64,000 bases of DNA, taken from NCBI RefSeq assembly GCF_001761325.1, contig NZ_CP017478.1:2067501-2131500 (forward strand), in the 5' to 3' direction. A program made the position numbers and the translations under genes. Below are positions 1 through 12,720 of this stretch, in pieces. Positions within the stretch are counted from its first letter, which is position 1, and each line of letters opens with the position of its first letter. This DNA is from Urechidicola croceus (GTDB lineage Bacteria > Bacteroidota > Bacteroidia > Flavobacteriales > Flavobacteriaceae). The notes below the pieces were generated by a model. It worked only from the letters and a program-made list of their open reading frames with translations. It ran no database searches and was not told the DNA's origin.

Positions 1-215
1 GTGATATTTGTCAAGATGTATGTCCATGGAATCGTTTTTCAAAACCTCATAACGAACCGCTTTTTAATCCTCAACCTGAACTTTTAGATATGACCAAAAG
101 TGATTGGGAAGAAATTACAGAAGATGTTTTTAGGAAAGTTTTTAAAAAATCTGCCGTAAAACGAACAAAATTTACTGGTTTACAACGGAATATCAAATTT
201 ATTAAGAATACCTAA
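1..215 (+). CDS. queG: Epoxyqueuosine reductase QueG, C-terminal end (partial)
   Basis: Only the last ~70 codons are present and the gene runs off the left edge. The visible part starts in the second ferredoxin-like cluster motif ([11 protein letters not shown]), which matches the second [4Fe-4S] site of QueG, the cobalamin-dependent enzyme that reduces epoxyqueuosine to queuosine in tRNA. The tail after the motif ([15 protein letters not shown]) is also QueG-like, where a conserved Gly-Leu-Arg/Gln-Arg-Asn segment closes the protein. Other ferredoxin-type proteins share CxxCxxxCP, so the call rests on the PWN and GLQRN context. Confidence 0.85.
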   Translation, partial: DICQDVCPWNRFSKPHNEPLFNPQPELLDMTKSDWEEITEDVFRKVFKKSAVKRTKFTGLQRNIKFIKNT

Positions 216-265
216 TTTCTTTAAATAGATTCATAAAATCAAAAGTTCTTTCATTCGAAAATAAC

Positions 266-273
266 TATATTTG
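266..273 (+). promoter_or_regulatory. Bacteroidota-type -7 element upstream of maeB
   Basis: TATATTTG matches the Bacteroidota housekeeping -7 consensus TAnnTTTG and ends 22 bases before the maeB ATG. No convincing -33 TTTG is seen, so this is a likely rather than proven promoter. Confidence 0.5.
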
Positions 274-295
274 TTAGTTAAAATCAATAATCTAT

Positions 296-2575
296 ATGAG
301 CAAGTCTAAACTTAGACGTGAGGCACTTTTATACCATGCCAAACCGAAACCTGGAAAAATAGAAATTGTCCCTACCAAAAAATATGCAACACAAAGAGAT
401 TTAGCACTAGCTTATTCTCCAGGAGTTGCCGAACCTTGTCTTGAAATTGCCAAGGATAAAAATAATGTTTATAAATATACTTCAAAAGGTAATTTAGTTG
501 CTGTTATTTCTAATGGAACAGCCGTTTTAGGATTAGGTGATATTGGTCCAGAAGCATCTAAACCAGTTATGGAAGGTAAAGGTTTACTATTCAAAATTTT
601 TGCAGATATAGATGTGTTTGATATTGAAGTTGATGCAACTGATGTAGATAAATTTGTAGAAGTAGTAAAAGCGATTGCACCAACATTTGGAGGGATCAAC
701 CTTGAAGATATTAAAGCACCTGAGGCTTTTGAAATTGAAAGAAGGTTAAAAGAAGAGTTAGACATTCCCGTAATGCATGATGATCAGCATGGAACTGCAA
801 TTATATCAGCAGCCGCATTAAAAAATGCAGCAGAAATTGCTAAAAAAGATATTTCTAAAGTAAAAATTGTAGTAAATGGTGCTGGAGCTGCAGCAATTTC
901 TTGTACTCGACTTTACTTAAGACTTGGGGCAAAACGTGAAAACGTTGTGATGTGTGATAGTAAAGGTGTTATAAGAAATGATAGAGAAAATTTATCAAAA
1001 GAAAAAGCAGAATTTTCAACACATAGAGATCTAAATACCCTTGAAGATGCTGTTAAAGATTCAGATGTTTTTATTGGTTTATCTATAGCAGATGTATTTA
1101 CACCAAAGATGCTTTTATCAATGAATGACAATCCAATTGTATTTGCAATGGCTAACCCAAATCCTGAAATCAACTATGATTTGGCTGTAAAAACTCGTAA
1201 AGATATTATTATGGCAACTGGTCGTTCAGACCATCCTAATCAAGTAAATAATGTCTTAGGATTTCCTTTTATTTTTAGAGGAGCTTTAGATGTTAGAGCA
1301 ACTGCTATTAATGAAGAAATGAAAATGGCTGCCGTTCATGCGCTTGCCGATTTAGCAAAGCAAGCAGTACCTGAGCAAGTAAATATTGTATATGATGAAG
1401 TAAGTCTTTCCTTCGGAAAAGAATATATAATTCCAAAACCATTTGATCCAAGATTAATTTATGAAATACCACCTGCAATTGCAAAAGCGGCAATAGATTC
1501 TGGTGTTGCACTTGAACCAATCACTGATTGGGAAAAATACCGCGACGAATTAATGGAACGACTTGGAACTGGTAATAAAATTGTGAGAATGCTTCACAAT
1601 CGTGCTAAATCCGATCCTAAAAGAATTGTATTTACCGAAGCCGATCAATTAGATGTAATTAAAGCTGCACAAATAGTATATGACGAAGGTATTGGTCATC
1701 CAATTTTACTTGGAAATAAACAAGTAATTCAAGACTTAAAAAATGAAATTGACTTTCATTCTAAAGTTGAAATTATTGACCCAAAATCTCCTGAGCAAAA
1801 AGAAAAAAGAAATTTATATGCAGATAAATATTGGGTGTCTAGACAACGAAAAGGAATAAAATTAAATGATGCACAAAAATTAATGCGTGAGCGTAATTAT
1901 TTTGCTGCTATGATGGTTAACGAAGGTGATGCTGACGCTTTAATTACTGGTTACACTCGAAATTACGCTTCGGTGGTCAAACCTATTCTAGAATTAATAG
2001 GAATGGACAAAGGGGTTACAAGAGTTGCAGCCACTAACCTAATGTTGACCAAAAGAGGTCCTATGTTCTTAGCCGATACAACTATCAACATCAATCCAAC
2101 AGCAAAGCATTTAGCCAAAATAACACAGTTAACTACAATGATTGCTAAAATGTTTGGTGTTAGCCCAAATGTAGCCATGTTGTCTTTCTCTAATTTTGGA
2201 GCTTCAAATTCTGAAGAGTCCAAAAAAATCAGAGAAGCAATTCAATACATCCATAGGTATTATCCAAATGTGGTTGTTGACGGAGAAATTCAAGCCGATT
2301 TTGCTTTAAATCCTGATATGCTTAAAAAGGAATTTCCTTTTTCTAAGCTTGTAGATAAAAAGGTAAATGTCTTAATTTTTCCAAATTTAGACTCAGCAAA
2401 TATTAGTTACAAAATGATGAAAGAACTTTATGGAGCAGAATCGATTGGTCCAATTATGCTTGGACTTAAAAAACCTGCGCATATTATTCAACTTGATGCT
2501 AGTGTAGACGAGATGGTAAATATGGCTGCAGTTGCAGTAATCGACGCACAAAATAAATCAAAAAGATCTCAATAA
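296..2575 (+). CDS. maeB: NADP-dependent malic enzyme with phosphotransacetylase-like C-terminal domain (MaeB)
   Basis: Predicted to decarboxylate malate to pyruvate with reduction of NADP. At 759 residues it has the usual MaeB length. The malic enzyme N-terminal domain is followed by the MHDDQHGTA segment near residue 160, which carries acidic metal ligands, and a Rossmann motif VNGAGAAA near residue 193. From about residue 425 (KRIVFTEAD onward) the protein is a phosphate acetyltransferase-like domain, which in this family is regulatory rather than catalytic. The ATG at 296 follows a TAnnTTTG element. ruvA starts 34 bases downstream, an order common in Flavobacteriaceae (maeB-ruvA-sprA). 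Confidence 0.95.
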   Translation: MSKSKLRREALLYHAKPKPGKIEIVPTKKYATQRDLALAYSPGVAEPCLEIAKDKNNVYKYTSKGNLVAVISNGTAVLGLGDIGPEASKPVMEGKGLLFKIFADIDVFDIEVDATDVDKFVEVVKAIAPTFGGINLEDIKAPEAFEIERRLKEELDIPVMHDDQHGTAIISAAALKNAAEIAKKDISKVKIVVNGAGAAAISCTRLYLRLGAKRENVVMCDSKGVIRNDRENLSKEKAEFSTHRDLNTLEDAVKDSDVFIGLSIADVFTPKMLLSMNDNPIVFAMANPNPEINYDLAVKTRKDIIMATGRSDHPNQVNNVLGFPFIFRGALDVRATAINEEMKMAAVHALADLAKQAVPEQVNIVYDEVSLSFGKEYIIPKPFDPRLIYEIPPAIAKAAIDSGVALEPITDWEKYRDELMERLGTGNKIVRMLHNRAKSDPKRIVFTEADQLDVIKAAQIVYDEGIGHPILLGNKQVIQDLKNEIDFHSKVEIIDPKSPEQKEKRNLYADKYWVSRQRKGIKLNDAQKLMRERNYFAAMMVNEGDADALITGYTRNYASVVKPILELIGMDKGVTRVAATNLMLTKRGPMFLADTTININPTAKHLAKITQLTTMIAKMFGVSPNVAMLSFSNFGASNSEESKKIREAIQYIHRYYPNVVVDGEIQADFALNPDMLKKEFPFSKLVDKKVNVLIFPNLDSANISYKMMKELYGAESIGPIMLGLKKPAHIIQLDASVDEMVNMAAVAVIDAQNKSKRSQ

Positions 2576-2609
2576 TTTTCATACATTTGAAACCTTTAGA
2601 ACGTTAATA

Positions 2610-3191
2610 ATGATCACCCATTTAAGAGGGAAATTAGTAGAGAAAAACCCAACTTATATCATTGTGGAATGCAATGGTTTAGGTTATTATGCCAATATTT
2701 CTTTAAATACTTTTTCCCAAATACCAGATGAAGAAAATGTGTTTATTTACACTTATTTATCAGTAAAAGAAGATTCCCACACCCTTTTTGGCTTTGCCGA
2801 AAAAATTGAACGAGAAATATTTAAACTACTAATTTCTGTTTCTGGTGTTGGCCCAAGCATTGCACGAACAATGTTATCTTCAATGTCTACAGAAGAAATT
2901 CAAAATGCAATTGCATCAGGAAATGTAGCAACTATTCAATCTGTTAAAGGTATAGGTGTTAAAACTGCACAAAGAGTAATTATTGACTTAAAAGATAAAA
3001 TAATAAAAACCTATGGAATTGATGAAGTTTCAGTTGTTTCAAGCAATACTAACAAAGAAGAAGCGTTAACAGCATTAGAGGTTTTAGGATTTACTCGAAA
3101 ACAATCTGAAAAAGTGATTGATAGGATATTAAAAGAAAATGATTCAATGAGTGTTGCAAATCTTATCAAACAAGCACTTAAAAAATTGTAA
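2610..3191 (+). CDS. ruvA: Holliday junction DNA helicase subunit RuvA
   Basis: RuvA binds four-way DNA junctions and loads the RuvB branch-migration motor. The 193-residue length is normal. An OB-fold N-terminus (MITHLRGKLVEKNPTYIIVEC) is followed by the two helix-hairpin-helix motifs, SVSGVGPSIARTML near residue 75 and VKGIGVKTAQRVI near residue 110. The C-terminal domain III (EEALTALEVLGF onward) contacts RuvB. No ruvB or ruvC is nearby. The 3' end overlaps the longest possible sprA frame by 41 bases, suggesting translational coupling if the upstream sprA start is used. Confidence 0.95.
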   Translation: MITHLRGKLVEKNPTYIIVECNGLGYYANISLNTFSQIPDEENVFIYTYLSVKEDSHTLFGFAEKIEREIFKLLISVSGVGPSIARTMLSSMSTEEIQNAIASGNVATIQSVKGIGVKTAQRVIIDLKDKIIKTYGIDEVSVVSSNTNKEEALTALEVLGFTRKQSEKVIDRILKENDSMSVANLIKQALKKL

Positions 3192-6100
3192 AAAATTGAA
3201 AGTTAAGGGGTTAATAAATAAATTATTTTTAATTTTATTTTTGAGTTTTTGTACTCAGGTTCAGGTATTTTCACAAATTCCAACTTTACCTGCAGGCCCA
3301 ACTTTGCCTGCACAAGATTCTATACCTGCTGTTACAGATTCTATTCCAACCTTACCTTATAATTTTAGCAGTACAGAAAGTGGAAATCTAATTTTAAACA
3401 ATCCAACGACAATTGAAGTTATTTTTGATTCTGATTTACAAAAATATATCATACGAGAAAAAATTGGAAATTATTATGTAACTCAACCAGTATATCTTAC
3501 ACCTGAAGAATATAGAAAATATCGTCTTAGACAAGATATGCTTAGTTATAACAAAGAAAAATTAAAAGCTGTTGGCGGTAGAACTGCAGGTAGTGAAGAT
3601 GCACAAAAAGATTTACTGCCTACCTATTATGTTAATTCTAGTTTTTTTGAATCTCTTTTTGGAGGTAATACAATTGAAGTAAACCCACAAGGAAGTGTTC
3701 AAGTTCAACTTGGAATACTCTCACAAAAAACAGAAAATCCACAAATTTCAGAGCGTAATAGAAAAAGTACGACTTTTGATTTCGACCAACAAATTTCTGC
3801 AAGCATAAATGCCAAAGTTGGTACTCGTCTTGGTGTAACAGCCAATTATGATACACAATCTACTTTTGATTTTCAAAATTTAATAAAACTTGAATATACT
3901 CCAACCGAAGATGATATTTTACAAAAAATAGAAGTTGGTAATGTGAGTATGCCAATAAAGAATTCATTGGTTACTGGCGCTCAAAGTTTATTTGGTTTTA
4001 AAACTCAAATGCAATTTGGAAAAACAACAGTTACTAGTGTTTTTGCAGAACAAAAATCTCAAACAAGAACGGTTGCTGCTGAAGGAGGATCAACAATCAA
4101 TGAGTTTGAACTTCGCGCCACAGATTATGATGCAGACCGACACTTCTTTTTATCGCAAGCATTCAGAGATGATTATGATAAAGCTTTAGAGCAATATCCA
4201 CTTATAAGTAGTTCAATAAACATTACACGTATTGAAGTGTGGGTGACTAATAGACAAGCATCAACAGATGATTTTAGAAATATAGTTGCTCTGGCAGATT
4301 TAGCTGAAAATGATCCAACAAATATTTCAGGGACTAATGTAAACCCATCTGGACCTCAACAAGACCCATCTAACCAAAGTAATGATTTAGAAGATTTATT
4401 AACCGTTCCAAACCCTGTTAGAGAAATTTCTACAATTCCTCAAGCATTAGGACCATATGGTTTAGTACAAGGTAGAGATTATTCAGTATTAGAAAACGCC
4501 AGAAGATTAAATCCTTCAGAATTTACATTTAATCCACAATTAGGTTATTTATCATTAAATCGACGTCTTGGCGAATCTGATGTTTTAGCAGTAGCATATG
4601 AATATACTGTTAGTGGTAGTAATGAAGTATATAAAGTTGGAGAATTAACGACTGATGGTGTTATTGCACCAGATAATTTAGTTGTAAAGTTATTACGTAG
4701 TGAAATTATCAACACATCTATTCCTTTATGGGATTTGATGATGAAAAATATATATTCATTAGGTGCTTACCAAATGTCTAGAGACGGTTTTAGATTTGAG
4801 TTATTATATAGAGACGATGCAACTGGTGTGCCTACCAATATTCTTCAAAATGCAGAAACCACTGGAATAACAGATAGAACATTATTAAATATTTTCAGTC
4901 TTGATAGATTAGATCAAAATCAATTTACAATTGATGAAGGAGATGGATATTTCGATTACGTTGAAGGTTTAACTATCAACTCACAAGATGGGTATGTTAT
5001 TTTTCCAAAAGCAGAACCTTTTGGAGAAAGTTTAACTCCAATCTTAACAGACCCTGCTGATGAAGTCTATATTTTCAATGAACTTTATGAAAATACTCAA
5101 TCTCAAGCAAGAAATAATTTCCAAAACAAAGACAAATACTTTTTAAAAGGATATTATAGATCGGAAAGTGCTGGAGGAATTCCTTTAGGTGCATTTAATG
5201 TTCCACAAGGTTCGGTAACAGTCACTACTGGCGGTAGAGAATTAATCGAAGGTGTAGATTATGTGGTAGATTATCAAATTGGTCGTGTACAAATCATTAA
5301 TCCAGCATTAGAAGCTTCTAATGCACCAATTGAAGTCTCAGTTGAAAACAATTCTGTATTTAATTTACAAAACAAACGCTTTTTTGGTGTTGATGTTGAA
5401 CATAAATTTTCTGACAAACTTCTAGCTGGTGCTACCATATTAAATTTAAGAGAAAGACCTCAAACCCAGAAATCGCTTTTCAATTCTGAACCAATTAATA
5501 ATACCATTTTTGGTTTACGTGCAGATTATGGTACCGAAGTTCCTCAATTTACAAAGTGGGTGAATAAATTACCAAACATTGATACCGATGTTGAATCAAA
5601 CTTTTCTGTACGTGGAGATTTTGCTTATTTAATGCCAGGATCACCTAAGAGAATTGAACTTGATGGAGAAGCAACTTCTTATTTAGATGATTTTGAAGGA
5701 GCCCAAATTCCTTTAGAATTAAAAACACCTCAACAATGGTATTTGGCAAGTACACCACAAGGCCAACCATCATTAATTCCGAGTAATCCGAATAATGCTC
5801 CAATATCATTAGATTATGGTAAAGATAGAGCACGATTATCATGGTATATTATTGATCAATTATTTTATGGAGGTTCATCATTACAACCTAGTAACATAAA
5901 TGATGTTGAATTGTCAAGAGCAGAAGTAAGAAGAATTCGGTATACTGAATTATTCCCCGAACAAGATTTAGATATTACACAATCATCAGTTGTGCGCTCT
6001 TTAGACTTGGCCTATTACCCTTCTGAAAGAGGGAGTTACAATTATGATACTGATAATGTTGGTGCAGATGGAAACTTCACCAACCCTGAAGATAGATGGG

Positions 6101-9100
6101 CAGGTATTACAAGACCTTTAACAGTTACAAATTTTGAACAAGCCAACATTGAATATATTCAGTTTTGGATGTTAGACCCTTACGAGCATTATTCTATAAC
6201 ACAAGAAGAAGGTTTACCTTCAGGAGTTAATCCTCAAGACCCAACTAATCAAGTTGGAGAATTGTATTTCAATCTTGGAAATATTTCGGAAGATGTTTTG
6301 AAAGATGGTAGAAAAATGTATGAAAATGGATTACCTAGTGATGGCACAACAACAAATGTTGAGAATACCGTTTGGGGAAAAATACCAACAGGACAATCAT
6401 TACTATATACTTTTGATGCAGACGATACTTCAAGATTAAATCAAGATATTGGGTTTGATGGATTGAATGATGAAGAAGAAGTTGCATTATTTGGAACAGC
6501 ATTCGGAGAAGATCCATCATCAGATAATTATAGATATTTTAGAGGAAGTCAATACGACGCTGAAAACGCATCAATTTTAACCAGATACAAACAATTCAAT
6601 AATACACAAGGTAATTCACCAACAGCAAACCTATCAAATGAATCTTTTCCAACATCTGCGACAACATATCCTGATGTAGAAGATATTAATAAAGATCAAA
6701 CTATGAATAGTGTTGAAAGTTACTATCAATATAGGGTCTCTTTAAATGCTAATGATTTAGTTGTTGGGCAAAACCATATTGTTGATCAAAAACTTGTTAC
6801 AGTCAATCTAGATGATGGAGATCAAAAACAATACCGTTGGTTACAATTTAGAATTCCTATCAATACACCAGATGATGTCATAAATGAAATGGATGGATTT
6901 AACTCAATTAGATTCATGAGAATGTTTATGACTAAATTTAAAATGCCAGTTGTGCTTAGATTTGGAGAGTTACAATTGGTACGTGGTGATTGGAGAAGGT
7001 ATGTTAAAGAAATTGATGAAACAAATAATCCGAGTCCTCCAGACTTAACTATTGCTGAGTTACAAAATTTTCAAGTTGGAGTTGTAAGTATTGAACAAAA
7101 CGAATCTCGTACCCCAATTCCATATGTAATTCCTCCAGGAATACAACGTGAAAGATTGCAAGGTAGTACAAGAGTACAATTACAAAACGAGCAATCACTA
7201 TCAATGAAAGTTATTGATTTGCCTGCAGGAGAAACAAGAGCAGTTTATAAAAATGTAAGTGTTGATTTAAGAATGTATAAACAATTAAAAATGTTTGTCC
7301 ATCTTGAAGATGTAAATAATTCCAACATTTCGGATGAAGAAATGAAAGCAATAATTCGATTAGGAAGTGATTTAAATGACAACTACTACGAAATAGAATA
7401 CCCATTGATTGTGAGTCAAGAAAACTCAACATCAGCAATAGATATATGGCCAAATGATATAAATGTTGTTTTAGAGAATCTTGGTAAATTAAAATTATTA
7501 AGATTTGAAGATGGTAGTTTTGATGCAAATGATGTATATCCAGCATATGGAACAGTTTCTCCAATTGAAGGTTTAGAAGGTTATGAAATTAGAGTAAAAG
7601 GAAATCCAAATTTATCAAATATCAGAACAATGGTACTTGGAGTTAAAAATAACTCTTCATCTATACAAAGTGGAGAATTATGGTTTAATGAATTGAGAAC
7701 TTCAGAATTTGATAATGAAGGAGGTTGGGCAGCAGTTGTAAGTGCCGACGCTAATTTTGCAGATTTTGCAGATGTATCTGTAACAGGTAGAATGGAAACT
7801 ATTGGATTTGGCGGAATTGAACAACGAGTTAATGAAAGAAATCAAGAAGACACTAAACTATATGACTTAGTTACAAATGTAAATGTTGGTAAAGTACTTC
7901 CAAAAAAATGGGGAATCCAATTACCCTTAAATTATAGTATTTCTGAAGAAACCCACGACCCAAAATATGATGCGCAATATCAAGATGTTCTTTTTGAAGA
8001 TGCAAAAGATATAAATCCAAATAGTGATAAATCTCAAGATTATACTAAAAGAAGAAGTATTAGTCTTATAAATGTTAGAAAAGAAAGAACAAATACTGAT
8101 CCTGAAAACAAGCCTAAATTTTATGATATAGAAAACGTTTCTGTATCTTATGCATACAACGAAACACAACATAAAGATTATAATGTTGAAAAATATTTAG
8201 ATCAAAATGTTAGAGCGTCTGCAAATTACAATTACGCTTTTCAGCCCTTAAGTATTGAACCTTTTAAAAACTGGGGGTTCTTAACTAAGAAAAAATACTT
8301 GCGATTTATAAGTGATTTTAATTTTAATTTATTGCCTTCTACTATTTCCTTAAACTCAAATATTATACGTCGTTATAATGAACAAACATCAAGAAGTTTA
8401 GTTGAAGATTTACCGCCTCTTCCAACCTTAAAACAACGTAACTTTATGTTTGATTGGGATTATAGTATTGGTTATAATTTAACAAGATCATTGCAATTCA
8501 ATTTTAATGCCACCAACAATTATGTATATGATGGTTTTGATAGAACAGAAGATATTTCACTTTTTGATAATTTTTTCACAGTAGGCCGTCCACAACATTA
8601 TCACCAAAAATTAAATGGTACTTACCAACTCCCGATAGACAAACTACCTTATCTTGATTTTGTTAGAGCCGATTATGCTTATACAGCCGACTTTGATTGG
8701 CAAGCAGGATCACAATCTTATGTTGATTTAGTCGGTAATACCATTCAAAATGCAAATACACATAATTTATCAGTAGATGTTGATTTTAGTAAATTTTACA
8801 AAACTTCAGGCATTACTAAATTATTTACCAAAAGAACTATTAGAGCCAAAGAAGTAAAAACTGGAAAAAAAGATGCTGAAGGAAATCACATCATGAAAAA
8901 AATTCCCGCTAAGAAACTTGATGGCAATAAAATTGGAAAAGGTGTAATGGACGTATTAATGTCTATTAAAAAAGCACGCTTTACTTATGCAGAAAACAAT
9001 GGTACATTATTACCAGGCTATGTACCTGAAGTAGGATTTCTAGGTAGAGATAATTATAGCGGAGGTTTAGCACCATCATTAGGTTTTGTATTTGGTAGTC

Positions 9101-10308
9101 AAATTGATATTAGAAACAAGGCATTAGAAAATGGTTGGCTAATCTCAAGAGATATTAATAATGGAAACCCTGATGATGATGGAGATTATTTCAATCGTAC
9201 ATATGCGCAAACACACTACAATAAGTTTGATGCTTCGGTTGATATTAGTCCGTTCAGAGATTTTGACTTAGAAATAAATGCAACTAAAATTTATACTAAA
9301 AATACAACTCAACAAATTGATGTTGTGAATGATTTATCACTCAATGAAACTCGATTTGAAGACAATCCAATTACTGAATTAGGTAATTTTAGTATGAGTT
9401 ACAACATGATAAGTACTGCTTTTGGTAGTGATGCCGATGCAGTTTTTCAAGAATTTAAAAACAACCGCGAAATTATCGCACAACGATTATCACAAGAATC
9501 TGGACAGCCAATCGATGGATTTGGAGTAACAAGTCAACAAGTTATGTTACCTGCTTTTTTAGCAGCCTATTCAGGAAAAAACCCATCATCTGTTAAAACA
9601 AGTGCCTTTAGAGACATCCCTTTGCCAAATTGGTTGTTAACTTACAAAGGGCTGATGCGTTTTGCATTTTTTAAGAAAAACTTCCAAAGTTTTACATTAA
9701 CCCATGGATATCGTTCATCTTATTCAATCAATAACTATTCAAATAACTTATTGTATGATGCCGAAAACCCATATGTAGAAAGAGATATTGTAGGAAATTT
9801 TTATAATGAACGACTATTTTCTAATGTGAACCTAATTGAAGAATTCAACCCATTAGTAAAAGTTGATTTAAAAATGAAAAATTCTGTATCTTTAAAAGCA
9901 GAAGTAAGAAAAGATAGAGCCTTAAATTTAAACTTTAACAATAATACGTTAACTGAAATTAGAGGAAAAGAATATGTTGTTGGAGTGGGTTATAGAATTA
10001 AAGATTTAAAAATGCGATTTAAGTTTGATGGAAAAAATCAAACTGTGAAGGGAGATTTAAATTTAAAAGCCGATTTAACTTTACGTGATAATAAGACATT
10101 AATAAGAGATGTAGATGAGGACAATGAACAAGTTACAGGTGGACAACGATTATTCTCATTAAAATTTTTAGCAGATTATGCGATGAGCCGTAGTTTAACA
10201 GCATCATTTTATTTTGATCAAAATTCATCACGATATGCTATTTCAACATCATTTCCACGTAATTCATTTAGTACAGGATTGATGATAAGATATAATTTAG
10301 GAAATTAA
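3151..10308 (+). CDS. sprA: Cell-surface protein SprA, T9SS outer-membrane translocon
   Basis: SprA (Sov in Porphyromonas) is the very large beta-barrel pore through which type IX secretion substrates cross the outer membrane; in gliding flavobacteria it is needed to export SprB-type adhesins. The 2385-residue length and the ruvA-sprA-gcvH context are characteristic. A signal peptide ends near ...[18 protein letters not shown] (about residue 42), followed by a Pro-rich segment and long stretches of beta-strand-rich sequence to a terminal barrel strand ([13 protein letters not shown]). The ATG at 3151 lies inside ruvA and puts 15 polar residues before the signal peptide. A TTG at 3196, just after the ruvA stop, gives a more typical N-terminus; both remain possible. 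Confidence 0.93.
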   Translation: MLQILSNKHLKNCKKLKVKGLINKLFLILFLSFCTQVQVFSQIPTLPAGPTLPAQDSIPAVTDSIPTLPYNFSSTESGNLILNNPTTIEVIFDSDLQKYIIREKIGNYYVTQPVYLTPEEYRKYRLRQDMLSYNKEKLKAVGGRTAGSEDAQKDLLPTYYVNSSFFESLFGGNTIEVNPQGSVQVQLGILSQKTENPQISERNRKSTTFDFDQQISASINAKVGTRLGVTANYDTQSTFDFQNLIKLEYTPTEDDILQKIEVGNVSMPIKNSLVTGAQSLFGFKTQMQFGKTTVTSVFAEQKSQTRTVAAEGGSTINEFELRATDYDADRHFFLSQAFRDDYDKALEQYPLISSSINITRIEVWVTNRQASTDDFRNIVALADLAENDPTNISGTNVNPSGPQQDPSNQSNDLEDLLTVPNPVREISTIPQALGPYGLVQGRDYSVLENARRLNPSEFTFNPQLGYLSLNRRLGESDVLAVAYEYTVSGSNEVYKVGELTTDGVIAPDNLVVKLLRSEIINTSIPLWDLMMKNIYSLGAYQMSRDGFRFELLYRDDATGVPTNILQNAETTGITDRTLLNIFSLDRLDQNQFTIDEGDGYFDYVEGLTINSQDGYVIFPKAEPFGESLTPILTDPADEVYIFNELYENTQSQARNNFQNKDKYFLKGYYRSESAGGIPLGAFNVPQGSVTVTTGGRELIEGVDYVVDYQIGRVQIINPALEASNAPIEVSVENNSVFNLQNKRFFGVDVEHKFSDKLLAGATILNLRERPQTQKSLFNSEPINNTIFGLRADYGTEVPQFTKWVNKLPNIDTDVESNFSVRGDFAYLMPGSPKRIELDGEATSYLDDFEGAQIPLELKTPQQWYLASTPQGQPSLIPSNPNNAPISLDYGKDRARLSWYIIDQLFYGGSSLQPSNINDVELSRAEVRRIRYTELFPEQDLDITQSSVVRSLDLAYYPSERGSYNYDTDNVGADGNFTNPEDRWAGITRPLTVTNFEQANIEYIQFWMLDPYEHYSITQEEGLPSGVNPQDPTNQVGELYFNLGNISEDVLKDGRKMYENGLPSDGTTTNVENTVWGKIPTGQSLLYTFDADDTSRLNQDIGFDGLNDEEEVALFGTAFGEDPSSDNYRYFRGSQYDAENASILTRYKQFNNTQGNSPTANLSNESFPTSATTYPDVEDINKDQTMNSVESYYQYRVSLNANDLVVGQNHIVDQKLVTVNLDDGDQKQYRWLQFRIPINTPDDVINEMDGFNSIRFMRMFMTKFKMPVVLRFGELQLVRGDWRRYVKEIDETNNPSPPDLTIAELQNFQVGVVSIEQNESRTPIPYVIPPGIQRERLQGSTRVQLQNEQSLSMKVIDLPAGETRAVYKNVSVDLRMYKQLKMFVHLEDVNNSNISDEEMKAIIRLGSDLNDNYYEIEYPLIVSQENSTSAIDIWPNDINVVLENLGKLKLLRFEDGSFDANDVYPAYGTVSPIEGLEGYEIRVKGNPNLSNIRTMVLGVKNNSSSIQSGELWFNELRTSEFDNEGGWAAVVSADANFADFADVSVTGRMETIGFGGIEQRVNERNQEDTKLYDLVTNVNVGKVLPKKWGIQLPLNYSISEETHDPKYDAQYQDVLFEDAKDINPNSDKSQDYTKRRSISLINVRKERTNTDPENKPKFYDIENVSVSYAYNETQHKDYNVEKYLDQNVRASANYNYAFQPLSIEPFKNWGFLTKKKYLRFISDFNFNLLPSTISLNSNIIRRYNEQTSRSLVEDLPPLPTLKQRNFMFDWDYSIGYNLTRSLQFNFNATNNYVYDGFDRTEDISLFDNFFTVGRPQHYHQKLNGTYQLPIDKLPYLDFVRADYAYTADFDWQAGSQSYVDLVGNTIQNANTHNLSVDVDFSKFYKTSGITKLFTKRTIRAKEVKTGKKDAEGNHIMKKIPAKKLDGNKIGKGVMDVLMSIKKARFTYAENNGTLLPGYVPEVGFLGRDNYSGGLAPSLGFVFGSQIDIRNKALENGWLISRDINNGNPDDDGDYFNRTYAQTHYNKFDASVDISPFRDFDLEINATKIYTKNTTQQIDVVNDLSLNETRFEDNPITELGNFSMSYNMISTAFGSDADAVFQEFKNNREIIAQRLSQESGQPIDGFGVTSQQVMLPAFLAAYSGKNPSSVKTSAFRDIPLPNWLLTYKGLMRFAFFKKNFQSFTLTHGYRSSYSINNYSNNLLYDAENPYVERDIVGNFYNERLFSNVNLIEEFNPLVKVDLKMKNSVSLKAEVRKDRALNLNFNNNTLTEIRGKEYVVGVGYRIKDLKMRFKFDGKNQTVKGDLNLKADLTLRDNKTLIRDVDEDNEQVTGGQRLFSLKFLADYAMSRSLTASFYFDQNSSRYAISTSFPRNSFSTGLMIRYNLGN

Positions 10309-10322
10309 TAAAATTAAATACA

Positions 10323-10703
10323 ATGAATATACCGGCTGAATTAAAATATACCAAAGACCATGAATGGGTAAGTATAGAAGGAAACATTGCAACAATTGGA
10401 ATTACACATTTCGCTCAAAGCGAATTGGGTGATATTGTATATGTAGATGTTGATACACTTGATGAAACTGTTGATAAAGACGAAGTTTTTGGAACCGTTG
10501 AAGCAGTAAAAACCGTATCTGATTTATTTATGCCCTTAACAGGCGAAGTAATTGAATTCAATGAAACATTAGAAGATGAACCAGAATTAGTAAATTCTGA
10601 TCCATATAATGATGGTTGGATGATTAAAATTAAAATAACTAATGAATCAGAAATAGAAACCTTATTAAATGCTGAAGCGTATAAAGAACTTATTGGAGCT
10701 TAG
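10323..10703 (+). CDS. gcvH: Glycine cleavage system H protein
   Basis: The lipoylated carrier that shuttles the aminomethyl group between the P, T and L proteins during glycine oxidation. The 126-residue length is standard. The lipoyl-attachment lysine is K63 in [12 protein letters not shown], and the N-terminus ([11 protein letters not shown]) is diagnostic. It starts 14 bases after sprA, probably in the same transcript. The other gcv genes are not in the window. The C-terminal 35 bases overlap the start of the VanZ-like gene in another frame. Confidence 0.96.
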   Translation: MNIPAELKYTKDHEWVSIEGNIATIGITHFAQSELGDIVYVDVDTLDETVDKDEVFGTVEAVKTVSDLFMPLTGEVIEFNETLEDEPELVNSDPYNDGWMIKIKITNESEIETLLNAEAYKELIGA

Positions 10704-11055
10704 CGCATATTTCAACGCAATTAGTATAACATTATTAATTGTATATCTTAGTTTATCCTCATTAGAGGAACTTAATGTTGACATAAGTGTATCTGATAAA
10801 TTATTACACACAATCGCCTACTTTGTGTTATCTATGAGTTGGTTATTTGCAGTAAAAAAATCTCATTATAGTTTAAAATTAAAAATAATAATTGCTTTAG
10901 CTATTCTCCTATTTGGTATAATTATTGAAGTACTACAAGGGAGTTTAACAGATAATCGACACGCCGATTATTATGATATTATAGCTAATTCAACAGGAAT
11001 TTTAATTGCCCTATTAATCTTTGGCTTTTTGTTCCGACGTTTTAAGGCTATTTAA
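10669..11055 (+). CDS. VanZ-like integral membrane protein
   Basis: A small protein of 128 residues with about four hydrophobic helices (around residues 14-30, 43-60, 67-86 and 100-121) and the VanZ-like features [13 protein letters not shown] and [24 protein letters not shown]. VanZ-like proteins are membrane proteins of mostly unknown role; the founding member gives low-level teicoplanin resistance. The ATG at 10669 lies inside gcvH, 35 bases before its stop, so translation is probably coupled. No glycopeptide-resistance genes are nearby and no resistance role should be assumed. Confidence 0.8.
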   Translation: MLKRIKNLLELSAYFNAISITLLIVYLSLSSLEELNVDISVSDKLLHTIAYFVLSMSWLFAVKKSHYSLKLKIIIALAILLFGIIIEVLQGSLTDNRHADYYDIIANSTGILIALLIFGFLFRRFKAI

Positions 11056-11121
11056 CAAACTTTTGTTGCAAAAGTCATTTTAAAATTATTAAATTAGCAG
11101 TCTATTTAAATTTTTTCAATC

Positions 11122-11838
11122 ATGGAAGTTAAAAAAAATCCTAAGGCTAACTTAGAAAACCACACAGTACTATTCTTTTTACTTGGAACAGTATTGACTT
11201 TATTAACTGTGTATCTTGGAATTGAACACAAAACATACGATAGAAATATTGATGGGCTTGTAGCTGTAACTTCTGATCATGATGATGAAGAAGATATTCC
11301 AGATGTAGTTATTGAACAAATTGTTCAACCTGTAAAACCGCCACCACCAGCGCCAGAAAAAATAGAAATTGTTGAAGATGAAAAAGAAGTTGAAGAAACT
11401 GTAATCGAATCAACAGAAACAGATGAAAGTGAAAAAGTAGAAGTTGAAGAAATTGTAGAAGTTGAAGAAGAAGAATACTTTGACGAAGATGTTGCATTTG
11501 CAATTATTGAAGACGTACCTGTTTTTCCTGGTTGTAAAGGAACTAAACAACAAAAGAAAGACTGCTTAAATACTTCTATGAAAAAACACGTTGCAAGAAA
11601 ATTCAATGCTGAATTAGCAGGAGATCTTGGATTAAGTGGTAAGCAAAAAATATATATTCAATTTAAAATTACAAAAACTGGTGGAATTGAAATTCTAGGA
11701 GCAAGAGCACCTCATCCACGTCTTGAAAAAGAAGCAAAAAGAGTTGTAAACTTATTACCAAAAATGACTCCTGGTAAACAAAGAGGACGTCCAGTAAATG
11801 TAACTTACATGTTACCAATTGTATTTGACGTACAATAA
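11122..11838 (+). CDS. Energy transducer TonB (first of two tandem paralogues)
   Basis: TonB couples the inner-membrane proton-motive force to outer-membrane TonB-dependent transporters. The 238-residue protein has one N-terminal transmembrane helix (HTVLFFLLGTVLTLLTVYLG, residues 18-37), a short proline stretch (KPPPPAPEK near residue 75), a strongly Glu-rich periplasmic linker, and a C-terminal TonB domain starting near IEDVPVFPGCKG and containing PHPRLEKEAKRVVNLLPKMTPG. Two cysteines (PGC and DC) are spaced as in the paralogue downstream. No exbB or exbD is adjacent. A strong terminator follows. Confidence 0.88.
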   Translation: MEVKKNPKANLENHTVLFFLLGTVLTLLTVYLGIEHKTYDRNIDGLVAVTSDHDDEEDIPDVVIEQIVQPVKPPPPAPEKIEIVEDEKEVEETVIESTETDESEKVEVEEIVEVEEEEYFDEDVAFAIIEDVPVFPGCKGTKQQKKDCLNTSMKKHVARKFNAELAGDLGLSGKQKIYIQFKITKTGGIEILGARAPHPRLEKEAKRVVNLLPKMTPGKQRGRPVNVTYMLPIVFDVQ

Positions 11839-11862
11839 TTAAAAAATCAATAAAATTTTATA

Positions 11863-11888
11863 AAAGCGTTCACCTAGGTGAACGCTTT
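11863..11888 (+). terminator. Intrinsic terminator after the first tonB
   Basis: A perfect 26-base palindrome centred on CACCTAGGTG with AAAGCGTT/AACGCTTT arms, followed by a CTTTTTT run. It separates the two tonB genes into different transcripts. Confidence 0.85.
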
Positions 11889-11945
11889 CTTTTTTGGTAT
11901 GCTTCTTGTTGTTAACATAATTTTAACATCTTAACTTTAAATATT

Positions 11946-12698
11946 ATGAACACAAAAAAGCACACCAACAAGTTACAAAAAAGTTCTGGACTGTTTTTAC
12001 AACTAGGACTAGTACTAACTCTTTTCACGGTCTACACCATGTTTGAGCATGAAACAGAGAAACGAACTATTAATGAATTAATAGTAAAATCTGAATATCA
12101 AAAGCCCGATATCTATCAAATTTCTGAAGAAATTCAAATTGAGCAAGAACAGAAACAACAACAAGAAACTCATGAAGAACTTCCAGAACCTACAGAAGTT
12201 GTAGATATTTTTACAACTACAGACGACCCAACTGTACCAGAAACACAAACTCAAATATCTTCATCCGATGCTGAAGTAGTTCATGCTAACGAACCCTTAG
12301 CTGGTCTTGTAGATGTTGAAGTTGATAAACCTTTTGATGAAGATGTTCCATTCACTAAAATAGAAGACGTCCCAGTATTTCCTGGATGTGAAAAAGGCAA
12401 CAATGAACAGAAAAAAAACTGCTTCAGAAAAAAAATGGCAAAGCATATCAGTAAAAAATTTAATGGAAATTTAGCACAACAACTTGGTCTATCCGAAGGG
12501 AAAAAAGTTATTCACGTACAATTTATTATTACAAAAAATGGGGAAATTCAAATTGACAAAGTTAGAGCACCACATCCAAGACTTGAAAAAGAAGGTGCAA
12601 GGGTAATCAATACATTGCCAAAAATGACTCCTGGAAAGCAAAGAGGAAATCCGGTTAATGTAAAATATATACAACCAATAACATTTAAGATTGAATAA
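11946..12698 (+). CDS. Energy transducer TonB (second tandem paralogue)
   Basis: A 250-residue paralogue of the preceding tonB. It has an N-terminal membrane helix (SGLFLQLGLVLTLFTVYTMFE), a Gln/Glu-rich linker (EIQIEQEQKQQQETHEEL) lacking the proline run of its neighbour, and the same C-terminal domain with FDEDVPFTKIEDVPVFPGCEKG and RAPHPRLEKEGARVINTLPKM. The linker differs much more than the C-terminal domain, as expected for duplicated transducers serving different receptors or envelope spacings. It lies between two terminators, so it is probably monocistronic. Confidence 0.87.
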   Translation: MNTKKHTNKLQKSSGLFLQLGLVLTLFTVYTMFEHETEKRTINELIVKSEYQKPDIYQISEEIQIEQEQKQQQETHEELPEPTEVVDIFTTTDDPTVPETQTQISSSDAEVVHANEPLAGLVDVEVDKPFDEDVPFTKIEDVPVFPGCEKGNNEQKKNCFRKKMAKHISKKFNGNLAQQLGLSEGKKVIHVQFIITKNGEIQIDKVRAPHPRLEKEGARVINTLPKMTPGKQRGNPVNVKYIQPITFKIE

Positions 12699-12720
12699 TA
12701 TTATCAATCTTAAATTTTCA

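Noticed and set aside
10669-11055. Glycopeptide resistance gene.
   Set aside because: VanZ-like proteins are widespread membrane proteins; no van ligase, dehydrogenase or regulator genes are present.
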